From: Rhodococcus sp. WMMA185
GTDB taxonomy: Bacteria; Actinomycetota; Actinomycetes; Mycobacteriales; Mycobacteriaceae
Length of the DNA stretch: 64,000 nt
Assembly (NCBI RefSeq): GCF_001767395.1
Contig: NZ_CP017014.1
Location: 1,364,001-1,428,000 of the forward strand
Direction: 5' to 3'
This document shows, in pieces, positions 26,593-36,000 of this stretch. The notes under the pieces were generated by a model. It saw nothing but the letters and a program-made list of their open reading frames with translations, did not search any database and was not told the origin of the DNA. Both the position numbers and the translations under genes were made by a program. Every line of letters starts with the position of its first letter. Position 1 is the stretch's first letter.

Positions 26593-28263
26593 ATGACCGA
26601 AACCCGCGAAGCCGTGCGAGGAACACCGGTAGTTCCTGGTGTCGCGTACGCGCCGGTGATCTGGCCTTCTCCGAGACCCGAGCTCGAGCCTGGGCTGCCG
26701 CGCATCGATGCGTCGTCGCGGGACGGTGAGAAGCTCCGTTTCGAAGAGGCGGCTGCTGTGGTCGCGCAGCGGCTACGTGATCGTGCGTCCACGGCCTCCG
26801 GCGCGGCCACCGAGGTACTGCTGGCCAATGCCGCCATGGCGGTGGACCGCGGCTGGCTGGGCGCGGCACAAAAGCTGATTGCGGACGGAACCCCCGCCGA
26901 GGAGGCGGCGGCCCAGGCAACCGAGCAGTTCGTCGTCTTGTTCACCAAGATGGGAGGGCTGATGGCAGAGCGCGTAACGGATCTTCGCGACGTTCGGGAT
27001 CGGGTCCTCTCGGAACTCCTGGGTCTCCCGGAGCCCGGCATCTCGACGCCCGAGACTCCGTCGATCCTCTGCGCGCGAGACCTGGCTCCTGCCGACACGG
27101 CGGGTCTCGATCCTGAAATGATCGTCGGTCTTGTCACCGTCCTCGGTGGACCGACCAGCCACACAGCCATCATCGCTCGGCAGCTCGGGATCCCCTGCGT
27201 CGTAGCGGCGGACGGCCTCGAGTCCGTCACCGCCGGTACGACCGTACTTCTCGATGGTGAGGCCGGGGAACTTGTGGTGGAACCGGACCCAGGAGAGGCT
27301 CGCTCAGCGGTGGAGCAGAGCCGGGCCGACCGGGCACGCATCCAGGGTTGGAAGGGTCCGGGCCGAACGAGTGACGGTGTGTCCGTATCGATCTTGGCCA
27401 ATGTCCAAGATGGTGCGGGTGCGCGGTCGGCCAGTACGACTGCCGCCGAGGGTGTCGGCCTCTTTCGTACCGAGTTGTGTTTCCTGGACCGCGATTCCGA
27501 GCCAGGCATCGACGAGCAGGCCGAGATCTATGCCGAAGTGCTCGAGGCGTTCGCGGAGCGCAAGGTTGTGATCCGGACGCTCGATGCAGGTTCGGACAAG
27601 CCACTTCGCTTCGTCCGTCAAGTGGACGAGGAAAATCCGGCACTCGGTGTTCGGGGTATCCGAATCGCGGCCGACAACCCGGGAATCCTCAGTAGACAGC
27701 TCGATGCAATTGCTTTGGCGGCCAATCGGACTCGATCGCAGCCGTGGGTGATGGCACCGATGATCGCCACCGCTGCCGAGGCCGCGTCTTTCGCCACAGA
27801 GGTTCGGGCCCGCGGGCTGGTGCCGGGTGTGATGATCGAGGTTCCGGCGGCAGCACTGCTCGCAGACAGGCTTCTCGAGCACGTTGACTTCCTGTCAATC
27901 GGCACGAACGACCTCGCGCAGTACACGATGGCCGCCGACAGAATGTCCCCTGAGCTGGCGTCATTCACCGACCCTTGGCAGCCTGCGGTGCTCGCGCTCG
28001 TGGCTCGCACCGCAGACGCCGGTGGCGCAACCGGTAAGCCGGTGGGAATCTGCGGCGAGGCCGCAGCGGACCCACTCCTCGCGTGTGTGCTCGTCGGTCT
28101 GGGTGCGACGTCATTATCGTGCGCCGCTGCCGCAGTGCCGGGTGTCGGGGCGAAGCTAGGCACCGTGACGTTGGACACGTGTCGGCGTGCTGCGGAGGCG
28201 GTCCTCGCGACGAGCGACCCCGTGGAAGCGCGAGCCGCCGCGACCCTGATCTTCGAGGGCTAG
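26593..28263 (+). CDS. ptsI: PTS enzyme I
   Basis: Enzyme I takes phosphate from phosphoenolpyruvate and passes it to HPr. The 556-residue protein has the phosphorylated His190 in VLGGPTSHTAIIARQLGIPC and the PEP-binding barrel with VGLFRTELCFLDRD and VDFLSIGTNDLAQYTMA. The catalytic Cys is in GICGEAA. AGGAGG precedes the ATG. It is divergent from fruR-fruK-fruA-ptsH, and completes the general PTS in one locus. Confidence 0.95.
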   Translation: MTETREAVRGTPVVPGVAYAPVIWPSPRPELEPGLPRIDASSRDGEKLRFEEAAAVVAQRLRDRASTASGAATEVLLANAAMAVDRGWLGAAQKLIADGTPAEEAAAQATEQFVVLFTKMGGLMAERVTDLRDVRDRVLSELLGLPEPGISTPETPSILCARDLAPADTAGLDPEMIVGLVTVLGGPTSHTAIIARQLGIPCVVAADGLESVTAGTTVLLDGEAGELVVEPDPGEARSAVEQSRADRARIQGWKGPGRTSDGVSVSILANVQDGAGARSASTTAAEGVGLFRTELCFLDRDSEPGIDEQAEIYAEVLEAFAERKVVIRTLDAGSDKPLRFVRQVDEENPALGVRGIRIAADNPGILSRQLDAIALAANRTRSQPWVMAPMIATAAEAASFATEVRARGLVPGVMIEVPAAALLADRLLEHVDFLSIGTNDLAQYTMAADRMSPELASFTDPWQPAVLALVARTADAGGATGKPVGICGEAAADPLLACVLVGLGATSLSCAAAAVPGVGAKLGTVTLDTCRRAAEAVLATSDPVEARAAATLIFEG

Positions 28264-28322
28264 TCGGCGAAACCTGCACCGAATTACGGAGACTCGGGGA
28301 GCCTGCTTACTATTGCCGACTT

Positions 28323-29657
28323 GTGACCAACAGAATCACTCGCGACGATGGCCCCCGCACGCCCGAACCCTCGGTATTCTCGCGAACCTTCGGATGGACG
28401 GTTCACGGTGACGGTCGGAGGATCATCGACGGCGAGGTCGTCGCGCCGGACGAACGGTTGACATGGCCCCGCACCGTCGGGATCGGGATGCAACATGTCA
28501 TCGCCATGTTCGGCGCCACCCTGCTCGTCCCGACCATCACGGGTTTCCCGGTCACGACCACGCTGCTGTTTTCCGGTATCGGAACGGCGCTGTTCCTACT
28601 GATCACCCGAGGCCGAATCCCCAGCTACCTCGGGTCCTCGTTCGCGTTCATCGCACCGCTTACGGCTTCGCAAGGGTCGGGCGCCGCAGCGCAACTCGGT
28701 GGCGTGGTGGCGGCCGGTGTGCTGTTGCTCTTGGTCGGCGTGGTGGTGAAGCGCGCCGGATCACGGGTTATCGATGCCTGTATGCCCCCCGTCGTTACGG
28801 GTGCCGTCGTTGCACTGATCGGGCTCAATCTCGCGCCTGTGGCGGTGGACTCGTTTCAATCGCAGCCGTTGATAGCCGGTGTGACGCTTCTTTCGATCCT
28901 GCTCGTGACGGTCATCGGTCCGGGACTGCTCGGGCGTCTGAGCATCCTGGTCGGCGTGGTTATCGGGTGGGTGTTCGCGGCTTTGAACGGCGGACTCGCC
29001 GAAGAGCGCGTAGCGGCACTGCGGCAGGCGGACTGGTTCGGGGTGCCCGAACTGCAGGGGCCGACATTCGAGTGGTCGGTGATCGCCCTGACACTTCCCG
29101 TGGTCATTGTGTTGATCGCGGAGAACGTCGGTCACGTGAAGGCGGTGGCCGCGCTGACCGGGCGTCCGCTCGACGACGTTGCCGGCGATGCGCTCGTCGC
29201 GGATGGGCTGGCTACCTCACTCGCTGGATTCGGCGGCGGCTCCGGCACCACCACCTACGCGGAGAACATCGGTGTCATGGCCGCAACACGCGTCTATTCC
29301 ACCGCCGCCTACTGGGTTGCCGCCGCGACCGCGGTGGTGCTGGCATTCTCGCCGAAATTCGGCGCGCTGGTGTTCACCGTCCCCAGTGGCGTGATCGGCG
29401 GTGCGACTCTCGTGCTGTACGGACTGATCGGCGTTCTGGGTGTGCGGATCTGGATGGATGCGAAGGTGGACTTCACCGATCCGGTGAACTTGACCGTGGT
29501 CGCGACAGCGCTCGTCGCGGGCATAGGCAACCTGACATTGACCATTGGGTCGGTGGAACTCGGTGGGATCGCTTGGGGGTCGGTGGGCATTCTGGTTGCA
29601 TACCCCGTGATGCGTTCGCTCACAAAGTTCAAGGGAGCCAGACGGAAGAACGCATGA
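28323..29657 (+). CDS. uraA: uracil/xanthine permease (NCS2 family)
   Basis: This 444-residue transporter of the nucleobase-cation symporter-2 family probably imports uracil. The N-terminal 50 residues are polar, then WPRTVGIGMQHVIAMFGATL begins the first helix. The family motif VVIVLIAENVGHVKAVAALT lies mid-protein, and GFGGGSGTTTYAENIGVMAA is the substrate-site segment. I chose GTG 28323: TACTAT lies 9 nt upstream, so the mRNA may have little or no leader. Upstream frame is the ptsI shadow. Xanthine is an alternative substrate. Confidence 0.88.
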   Translation: MTNRITRDDGPRTPEPSVFSRTFGWTVHGDGRRIIDGEVVAPDERLTWPRTVGIGMQHVIAMFGATLLVPTITGFPVTTTLLFSGIGTALFLLITRGRIPSYLGSSFAFIAPLTASQGSGAAAQLGGVVAAGVLLLLVGVVVKRAGSRVIDACMPPVVTGAVVALIGLNLAPVAVDSFQSQPLIAGVTLLSILLVTVIGPGLLGRLSILVGVVIGWVFAALNGGLAEERVAALRQADWFGVPELQGPTFEWSVIALTLPVVIVLIAENVGHVKAVAALTGRPLDDVAGDALVADGLATSLAGFGGGSGTTTYAENIGVMAATRVYSTAAYWVAAATAVVLAFSPKFGALVFTVPSGVIGGATLVLYGLIGVLGVRIWMDAKVDFTDPVNLTVVATALVAGIGNLTLTIGSVELGGIAWGSVGILVAYPVMRSLTKFKGARRKNA

Positions 29658-29752
29658 GTCACGAAACCCGATCACCTGGGTCATGCCCCGCAGCGGCTGC
29701 CGTCTCTACGGTCGAACGAGACGTACCCTGGCAGTTGACGTGAGGAGTCGGC

Positions 29753-30895
29753 GTGGAGCGCACCCTGTTCGAACCGGAACACGAGTTGTTTCGACAGTCG
29801 TACAAGCAGTTTCTTGCACAGTATGCCGAGCCGAACCATGCGAGGTGGGAAGAGCAGAACATCGTCGACCGCAGCCTATGGGTGGAGGCCGGTAAGCAAG
29901 GCTTCCTCGGTATGGCGGTGCCGGAGGAATTCGGTGGCGGCGGAGTACAGGACTTCCGGTACAACGCGATTGTCACCGAGGAGAACACCCGCGGCGGATA
30001 CAGCGGCATCGGGTTCACGCTGCACAACGACGTCGTGGCGCCCTACCTGCTCGATCTGTGCGATGAGGAGCAGAAGCGGCGCTGGCTGCCCGGCTTCGCC
30101 TCAGGTGAATTGATCACGGCAATCGCGATGACCGAACCCGGCACCGGTAGTGATCTGCAGGGAATCAAGACTCGTGCGGTGCGTGATGGCGACGATTGGG
30201 TTCTCAACGGATCGAAGACTTTCATCACAAACGGAATCAACGCGGACCTCGTGATCGTCGTCGCGTGTACCGACCCGGACAAGGGTTCGCAAGGATTCAG
30301 CCTCCTCGTGGTCGAGCGGGGCATGCCGGGTTTCGAGCGCGGCCGCAATCTCGACAAGATCGGGATGAAGGCACAGGACACGGCCGAGTTGAGCTTCACC
30401 GATGTCCGGGTTCCCGCCGCCAACCTCCTCGGTGAGGAGGGAATGGGATTTCTCTACTTGATGAAGAATCTTCCGCAAGAGAGGTTGTCGATCGCGGTTG
30501 TGGCCGCGGCGGCGATGGAATCGGCGCTGGACATGACCATTCAGTACTGCCGGGACCGGAAGGCGTTCGGTAAGTCGATCGGCAGCTTTCAGAACACCCG
30601 GTTCGTACTCGCCGAACTTGCCACCGAGACCACAGCGGTCCGTGTCCTCGTCGACAAGTTCATCGAGATGCTGGGCGATGGGAAACTGTCGGTGCAAGAC
30701 GCTGCGATGGCGAAGTGGTGGACGACCGAGGCGCAGGTCCGGCTGATCGACCGGTGCTTGCAACTGCACGGTGGTTACGGCTACATGAAGGAATACCCGA
30801 TTGCCAAGGCATATTTGGATTCTCGCGTGCAAACCATCTATGGCGGCACGACCGAGATCATGAAGGAGATCATCGGTCGGGGTCTGAATCTCTGA
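29753..30895 (+). CDS. acyl-CoA dehydrogenase (FadE20-like)
   Basis: This 380-residue FAD enzyme oxidises acyl-CoA to enoyl-CoA. It has the dehydrogenase signature ITAIAMTEPGTGSDLQGIKT at about residues 116-135, the FAD-binding WVLNGSKTFITNG, and the C-terminal LQLHGGYGYMKEYPIAKAYL. The likely catalytic Glu is in TIYGGTTEIMKEII. GAGGAG precedes the GTG start. The place beside lexA matches mycobacterial fadE20 (Rv2724c). Chain-length preference is unknown. Confidence 0.9.
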   Translation: MERTLFEPEHELFRQSYKQFLAQYAEPNHARWEEQNIVDRSLWVEAGKQGFLGMAVPEEFGGGGVQDFRYNAIVTEENTRGGYSGIGFTLHNDVVAPYLLDLCDEEQKRRWLPGFASGELITAIAMTEPGTGSDLQGIKTRAVRDGDDWVLNGSKTFITNGINADLVIVVACTDPDKGSQGFSLLVVERGMPGFERGRNLDKIGMKAQDTAELSFTDVRVPAANLLGEEGMGFLYLMKNLPQERLSIAVVAAAAMESALDMTIQYCRDRKAFGKSIGSFQNTRFVLAELATETTAVRVLVDKFIEMLGDGKLSVQDAAMAKWWTTEAQVRLIDRCLQLHGGYGYMKEYPIAKAYLDSRVQTIYGGTTEIMKEIIGRGLNL

Positions 30896-30933
30896 CGGCT
30901 CTGCACAAGCGCGCATTCGCTGTTCGTCCACGA

Positions 30934-30960
30934 GAGCCCCGCGGCGATGCCGCAGGGCTC
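30934..30960. terminator. bidirectional terminator between the acyl-CoA dehydrogenase and lexA
   Basis: GAGCCCCGCGGC pairs with GCCGCAGGGCTC around the loop GAT with one internal mismatch, followed by TTCG. It lies between convergent genes. Confidence 0.8.
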
Positions 30961-30981
30961 TTCGATTTACCCGGGCCCTCG

Positions 30982-31713
30982 CTAGATCTTGCGCATGACC
31001 GTTACCACCTTGCCGAGGATCGCGGCGTCGTTACCGGGAATCGGCTCGAACAGCGGGTTGTGTGGCATCAGCCAGACCTCGTTTCCCGTGCGCTTGAACG
31101 TCTTGACCGTGGCCTCGCCGTCGATCATCGCGGCGACGATGTCGCCGTTCTCTGCCACGTTCTGCTGACGGACCACGACCCAATCGCCGTCACAGATTGC
31201 AGCATCGATCATGGACTCTCCCACCACTTTCAAGAGGAACAGCGAGCCCTGGCCCACGAGTTCCCGCGGGAGGGGAAAGACGTCCTCGACAGCCTCCTCG
31301 GCCAGGATGGGACCGCCCGCGGCGATGCGGCCGAGAACGGGGACGAACGTGGGTTCGGGGTGTGATTCGTCGTCCGCGGAAGATACGACGGCAGCCGGAT
31401 CGATCCTGACGGTCGAGTCGGACCCGACGCCCGCTGCCGACTCGTCGAGGCCGCGTACGTCGACTGCACGCGGACGATTGGGGTCGCGGCGGAGGAAGCC
31501 CTTGCGTTCGAGAGTGCGGAGCTGATGGGCGACCGAGGAGGTGGACGTCAGGCCCACGGCGTCGCCGATCTCCCGGATGCTCGGGGGGTAGCCACGATCA
31601 TTCACGGACGTACGGATCACCTCGAGGACGCGGCGCTGCCGGTCGGTCAATCCGGCGGCGGAGCCACCGCTTACACGTGTACTCGAGCCGTCTTTCGTGC
31701 TGTCGCCCCTCAT
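30982..31713 (-). CDS. lexA: SOS repressor LexA
   Basis: LexA represses DNA-damage genes and cleaves itself when RecA is active. The 243-residue protein has the winged HTH at about 22-87 ([20 protein letters not shown]), a self-cleavage Ala132-Gly133 bond in [12 protein letters not shown], and the Ser167 ([14 protein letters not shown]) and Lys204 (EATVKTFKR) dyad. GGAGG lies upstream of the ATG. An SOS box lies 160 bp upstream, in the gap shared with the divergent gene, so LexA is self-regulated. Confidence 0.97.
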   Translation of the reverse strand: MRGDSTKDGSSTRVSGGSAAGLTDRQRRVLEVIRTSVNDRGYPPSIREIGDAVGLTSTSSVAHQLRTLERKGFLRRDPNRPRAVDVRGLDESAAGVGSDSTVRIDPAAVVSSADDESHPEPTFVPVLGRIAAGGPILAEEAVEDVFPLPRELVGQGSLFLLKVVGESMIDAAICDGDWVVVRQQNVAENGDIVAAMIDGEATVKTFKRTGNEVWLMPHNPLFEPIPGNDAAILGKVVTVMRKI

Positions 31714-31873
31714 CGCTGGGTGCCTCCGTCTTTCTGTGGGTGATCGAGGTGTGGGTCGCGTGTGACTGCTGTGCCGGGTGACTCGAATCTATCCCGCTTT
31801 CGCCCGAGTTTCAAACATCTGTTCGACACGGGTCGGGAGATGTGGTGATTTTGTCGGGTCGCCATGGTAAGAA

Positions 31874-31889
31874 TCGAACATGTGTTCTT
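31874..31889. promoter_or_regulatory. LexA (SOS) box between lexA and its divergent neighbour
   Basis: TCGAACATGTGTTCTT fits the actinobacterial SOS box with a perfect left half. It can serve lexA and the gene starting at 31982. A second TCGAAC follows directly (31890-31895). Confidence 0.85.
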
Positions 31890-31981
31890 TCGAACGCATG
31901 AGCGAAGGCCTGAAAGGGGTAAGTGCCCGGCGGGATCGCAGCCCAGTTGGTTGGTGAGGGAAACGAGCAGCGGAGGTACGT

Positions 31982-32383
31982 ATGAGCAACGCAGTTCTCG
32001 ACCGGCAGTCATTTCTCGACCGGCAGTCAGAACCCCACAGGATGGCGCACGTGCGGGGTGGTGGTCGCCCGAGGACCGCTGCGGCGTACGGGAGGTCGAG
32101 GACCGAGCTTCGGCGACGTGCCGGCGATGGTGACCTTCGGCGTCCGGCTTCCGGTTCTGTTTCGTATGGGTCGGGCCGGGTCGGCGTCTCCTGCGCCGCG
32201 CATGTGCGTCCAGAGGCAGAGGTCGGGTGGCGGATGGTGCTCGCGACCGTAGCGATCACGGCGGGGGTGCTGTGCGGCCTCTTCGGGGTGGCTCTCGTCG
32301 CCACTACGGACGCCGTCGCCACCACGGGCACGACAGGGGGCGCGGTCGTGACGGAGGTAGTTCATGTTCAGACAGGAGGCTGA
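31982..32383 (+). CDS. SOS-linked single-pass membrane protein (DivS/Rv2719c-like), LysM lost or absent
   Basis: This 133-residue protein is divergent from lexA and lies after an SOS box. It has a basic, Arg-rich N-terminus with a repeated LDRQS segment, one membrane helix VLATVAITAGVLCGLFGVAL, and ends EVVHVQTGG. Homologues such as mycobacterial Rv2719c go on into a LysM domain beginning VVHV-x-x-GE; here the frame stops three residues into it. It may be a short DivS-type cell-division suppressor or a truncated LysM protein. A division role is inferred from position, not from a motif. Confidence 0.6.
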   Translation: MSNAVLDRQSFLDRQSEPHRMAHVRGGGRPRTAAAYGRSRTELRRRAGDGDLRRPASGSVSYGSGRVGVSCAAHVRPEAEVGWRMVLATVAITAGVLCGLFGVALVATTDAVATTGTTGGAVVTEVVHVQTGG

Positions 32384-32516
32384 TCGTTCCGGCGTCGACC
32401 ACGTCGTGATCGCCGCGACGCTGCATGACGGTGTCATCGAGCGGACGGGTAGTCTCGGACGCGGACAGTTCCACCACTTCGTCTGGTCGCTTCGAGATCG
32501 TGCATCCGTTGAGTGA
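32364..32516 (+). CDS. possible overlapping 50-codon ORF
   Basis: ATG 32364 has GGAGG 6 nt upstream and opens a 50-codon frame beginning [20 protein letters not shown]. It overlaps the last 20 nt of the preceding gene. Third-position GC is about 68 percent, lower than the neighbouring genes, so coding is doubtful. I recognise no family. Confidence 0.25.
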   Translation: MFRQEADRSGVDHVVIAATLHDGVIERTGSLGRGQFHHFVWSLRDRASVE

Positions 32517-32589
32517 ACCCGTGCTCGTTGGTTCGCCACCGGGGGAGGCGAACTGTTGCGGCCACGACGGCTACGACGAAGGATTCGCC

Positions 32590-33054
32590 ATGCACTGCCC
32601 GTTCTGTCGGCACCCGGATTCACGTGTGGTCGATTCGCGAGAAGCAGACGAAGGACAGGCCATTCGGCGGCGCCGGTCGTGTCCCGAGTGTGGTCGCCGG
32701 TTCACGACCGTCGAGACCGCGGTCCTATCGGTTGTGAAGCGTAGTGGTGTCACCGAGCCGTTCAGTCGGGAAAAGGTCGTGCGGGGTGTGCGCCGCGCCT
32801 GCCAGGGGCGTCAGGTCGACGATGATGCGCTGAATCTTCTTGCCCAACAGGTGGAGGACACCGTCCGCGCGTCAGGGTCGGCCGAGATCCCGAGCAATGA
32901 GGTCGGCCTGGCGATTCTGGGGCCGCTCAGGGATTTGGACGAAGTGGCGTACCTGCGTTTCGCATCGGTGTACCGCTCGTTCAGCTCTGCGGAGGACTTC
33001 GCCCGCGAGATCAAAGAACTGCGCGTACAAAGGGAATCCAGCGAGGAGGAGTGA
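32590..33054 (+). CDS. nrdR: ribonucleotide reductase regulator NrdR
   Basis: NrdR represses ribonucleotide reductase genes according to dATP/ATP. The 154-residue protein starts with a zinc ribbon, [18 protein letters not shown], with the second pair in [12 protein letters not shown], followed by an ATP-cone (about 49-139). I chose ATG 32590 because the zinc ribbon must be N-terminal and AAGGA lies upstream. It is next to lexA as in mycobacteria, and converges on hrpA. Confidence 0.96.
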   Translation: MHCPFCRHPDSRVVDSREADEGQAIRRRRSCPECGRRFTTVETAVLSVVKRSGVTEPFSREKVVRGVRRACQGRQVDDDALNLLAQQVEDTVRASGSAEIPSNEVGLAILGPLRDLDEVAYLRFASVYRSFSSAEDFAREIKELRVQRESSEEE

Positions 33055-33068
33055 CCTGATTCCGTGTG

Positions 33069-36000
33069 TCAGCGCACCTTCTCGATAGCGCTCAGGATTC
33101 GCTTCTCCGAGACAGGGATCGGGGTTCCGAGAGCCTGAGCGAAGAGGCTGACCCGCAGTTCTTCTATCATCCAGTGGATCGTATCGAGCTCGGCAGAGTG
33201 GAGGCGCTCCTCCGGCAACGCCGAAAGTAGGCGTTCGTACCGGGCATACACACGATCGAGAATGTCCATTCCCTTCGTGTCACGGGTTGCGCTACCCGGC
33301 AGGGACTCGAGGCGCGCGGTCGCGGCGGCGAGATACCGGGGTAGCTCGCGGAGCCGGGCCGCGCCCAGGTCGGCAACGAAGCCGGGGAAGAGGAGGGACT
33401 CTCGCTGCTGTCGAACGTCGTCCGCGGCCTCGCCGCGGGCGCGGTCCAAGACCACCGCAAGGCGGTGATCAGCCTCGAGTATCGGTACCACTGCTCGCAG
33501 CAGCGCCGTCACTCCGCGGGCCATTTCCGATCGTGCTCTGGTCACCAGGGTGTCGAATTCCTGCGGTGTACGAATCGTCGCACCGTGCGCTGCGATCAAC
33601 TTATTCGCCACTGCGTTGCGGCAGTCCTCGATCAGAGCGTCGAGGCTGCCGTCGGGGTTCTGCCCCAGCGCGAGTCGCTGTGCATTGCTCAGACCGGACG
33701 TCACGGTCTTGGTCTGCGTGGGGACTGCGGTGAGGAGCAGCTTTCGCGTTCCGGCGAGCATGGCGGCACGTTGAGCTGCAGCGGTGCTGAGCACCCGCAC
33801 GGCGACGCCGCCACCCTCGGGGACCAGGGCGGGGTAACCGATGACCTTCTGTCCGCCGACTTCCCGGGTCACGGTGGTTTCGAGTGAGCCGAGGGTATCG
33901 GGTGTCCAGGTGAGTGCCGGTGGCCGCTCCGAATTCGAGGCGGCCTTGGCTACTTCCGCCTGCGCCTGAGGCGCGAGTGACCTCTGTAGCGCGGCGAGGT
34001 CTTTGCTCCGATCGAGGACCGCCCCGTTCTCGTCGACTACGAGGAAGGTCATGCGGAGGTGGTCGGGTAGCGCAGTGGGATCGAAGTTCGCAGGGTCGAT
34101 GCGGCATGCTCCGAGTCGCGACAACTCGCGTGCCATCGCCGTGACGAGTGGTTCGGATCGCGGAGTGACGGCGACCAGAGCGGCGTTTGCGAAATCGGGA
34201 GCTGGAACCACTTGTCGCCGAAGGGTCTTGGGCAGCGTCTTGATGAGCGCGGCAACCAGTTCGGTTCTCATGCCGGGGACCAGCCAGTCGAAACCGATCG
34301 GCCGCAGGCCCGACAGCAGGGCGATCGGGATGCGCGCTGTGACGCCGTCATCTTCGCCTCCGGGCTCGAACTGGTAGGTGAGCGGGAACTGCATGTCGCC
34401 TTGACGCCAGGCATCGGGGTAGTCGCCGCCGAGGACTGCCGCGGACTCGGCATTCACGACGGTCGATTGGGTGAACGTGAGCAGGTCGGGTGTGGTGCGC
34501 CGCGCCACCTTCCACCAGGAGTCGAAATGGCGGGCGGACACCGCTTCCGAGCCGACACGTTGATCGTAGAAGTCGTAGAGGACGTCGTCGTCGACGACGA
34601 TGTCGCGCCTACGTGCGCGGTGCTCGAGTTCTTCGACGTCCTCGAGGAGCGCCCGATTGGCGTGGAAGAACTTGTGGTGAGTTTGCCACTCACCCTGGAC
34701 CAACGCGTGGCGGATGAACAGTTCCCGGGATACCTCGGGATCGATGGTGCTGTAGTTGACCGCACGTCGGGCGACGAGGGGGATCCCGTACAGCGTCACC
34801 CGTTCCCAGGCGGCGGCAGAACCCCGCTTGGACGACCAGTGCGGTTCAGAGTAGGTGCGTTTGACGAGATGAGGGGCGAGCTTCTCGGCCCATTCGGGTT
34901 CGATTCGGGCGGACATCCGCGCCCACAGACGTGAGGTCTCGACGAGTTCCGCGGCCATCACCCACCGCGGCGGCTTCTTGAACAAGCTCGACCCGGGGAA
35001 GATCGCGAACCGAGATCCACGGGCACCGAGGAAGTCTCGTTTCTCTCCCTCGCGCAGCCCGATGTGTGACAGCAGTCCTGCCAATAAGGACTGGTGGATC
35101 GCGGCGGGAGTCGCGGGGGTGGTGTTGGGCTCCCAACCTAGTCTGTGGGTGATCTGGCGGAGTTGCCCGTGCAGGTCCTGCCATTCGCGGATACGCAGCC
35201 AGTGCAGGAATTCGTTACGGCACATCTTGCGGAATTGGTTGGACGACAGCGAGTTCCGCTGCTCTCGAAGGTATTTCCATAGCTCGAGGAAAGCGAGGAA
35301 GTCGGAGTTCTCCACATTGAACCGGGCGTGCTTCTCGTCCGCGGCCTGCGTGAACTCGGCTGGACGTTCTCGCACGTCTTGTATGGACAGTGCAGATACG
35401 ATCACGAGCACCTCGGACAGACATCCGTTCCGGTGCGCCTCGACGAGCATCCGGGCCATCCGTGGATCGACCGGTATCCGAGCAAGTTCCCGACCGACGG
35501 TGGTGAGGACGGGCAGTCCGCTCTTGGTCTTGTGCTCGATCGCTCCGAGTTCCTGGAGTAGACCGACACCGTCGCGGACCGCCCGCGGGTCGGGTGGCGC
35601 GACGAATGGGAATGCGGCGATGTCGCCGAGGCCGAGTGCCGTCATCTGAAGGATGACGGAAGCGAGATTGGTGCGCAAGATCTCCGGCTCTGTGAACGCG
35701 GGTCTGGACTCGAAGTCCTCTTCCGAGTAGAGCCTGATGCAGATCCCGTCGGCAACACGGCCGCAACGCCCGGAGCGCTGGCGGGCGGAAGCCTGCGAGA
35801 TCGGTTCGATCGGTAGGCGTTGCACTTTCGTGCGTACCGAATACCGGGAGATGCGGGCAGTTCCGGGGTCGACGACGTACCTGATCCCAGGCACGGTCAG
35901 GGACGTCTCGGCGACGTTCGTCGACAGCACCACCCTGCGCCCGGTGTGAGGCGTGAAAACCTTGTGCTGCTCAGCGGCGGACAGACGCGCATACAGGGGG

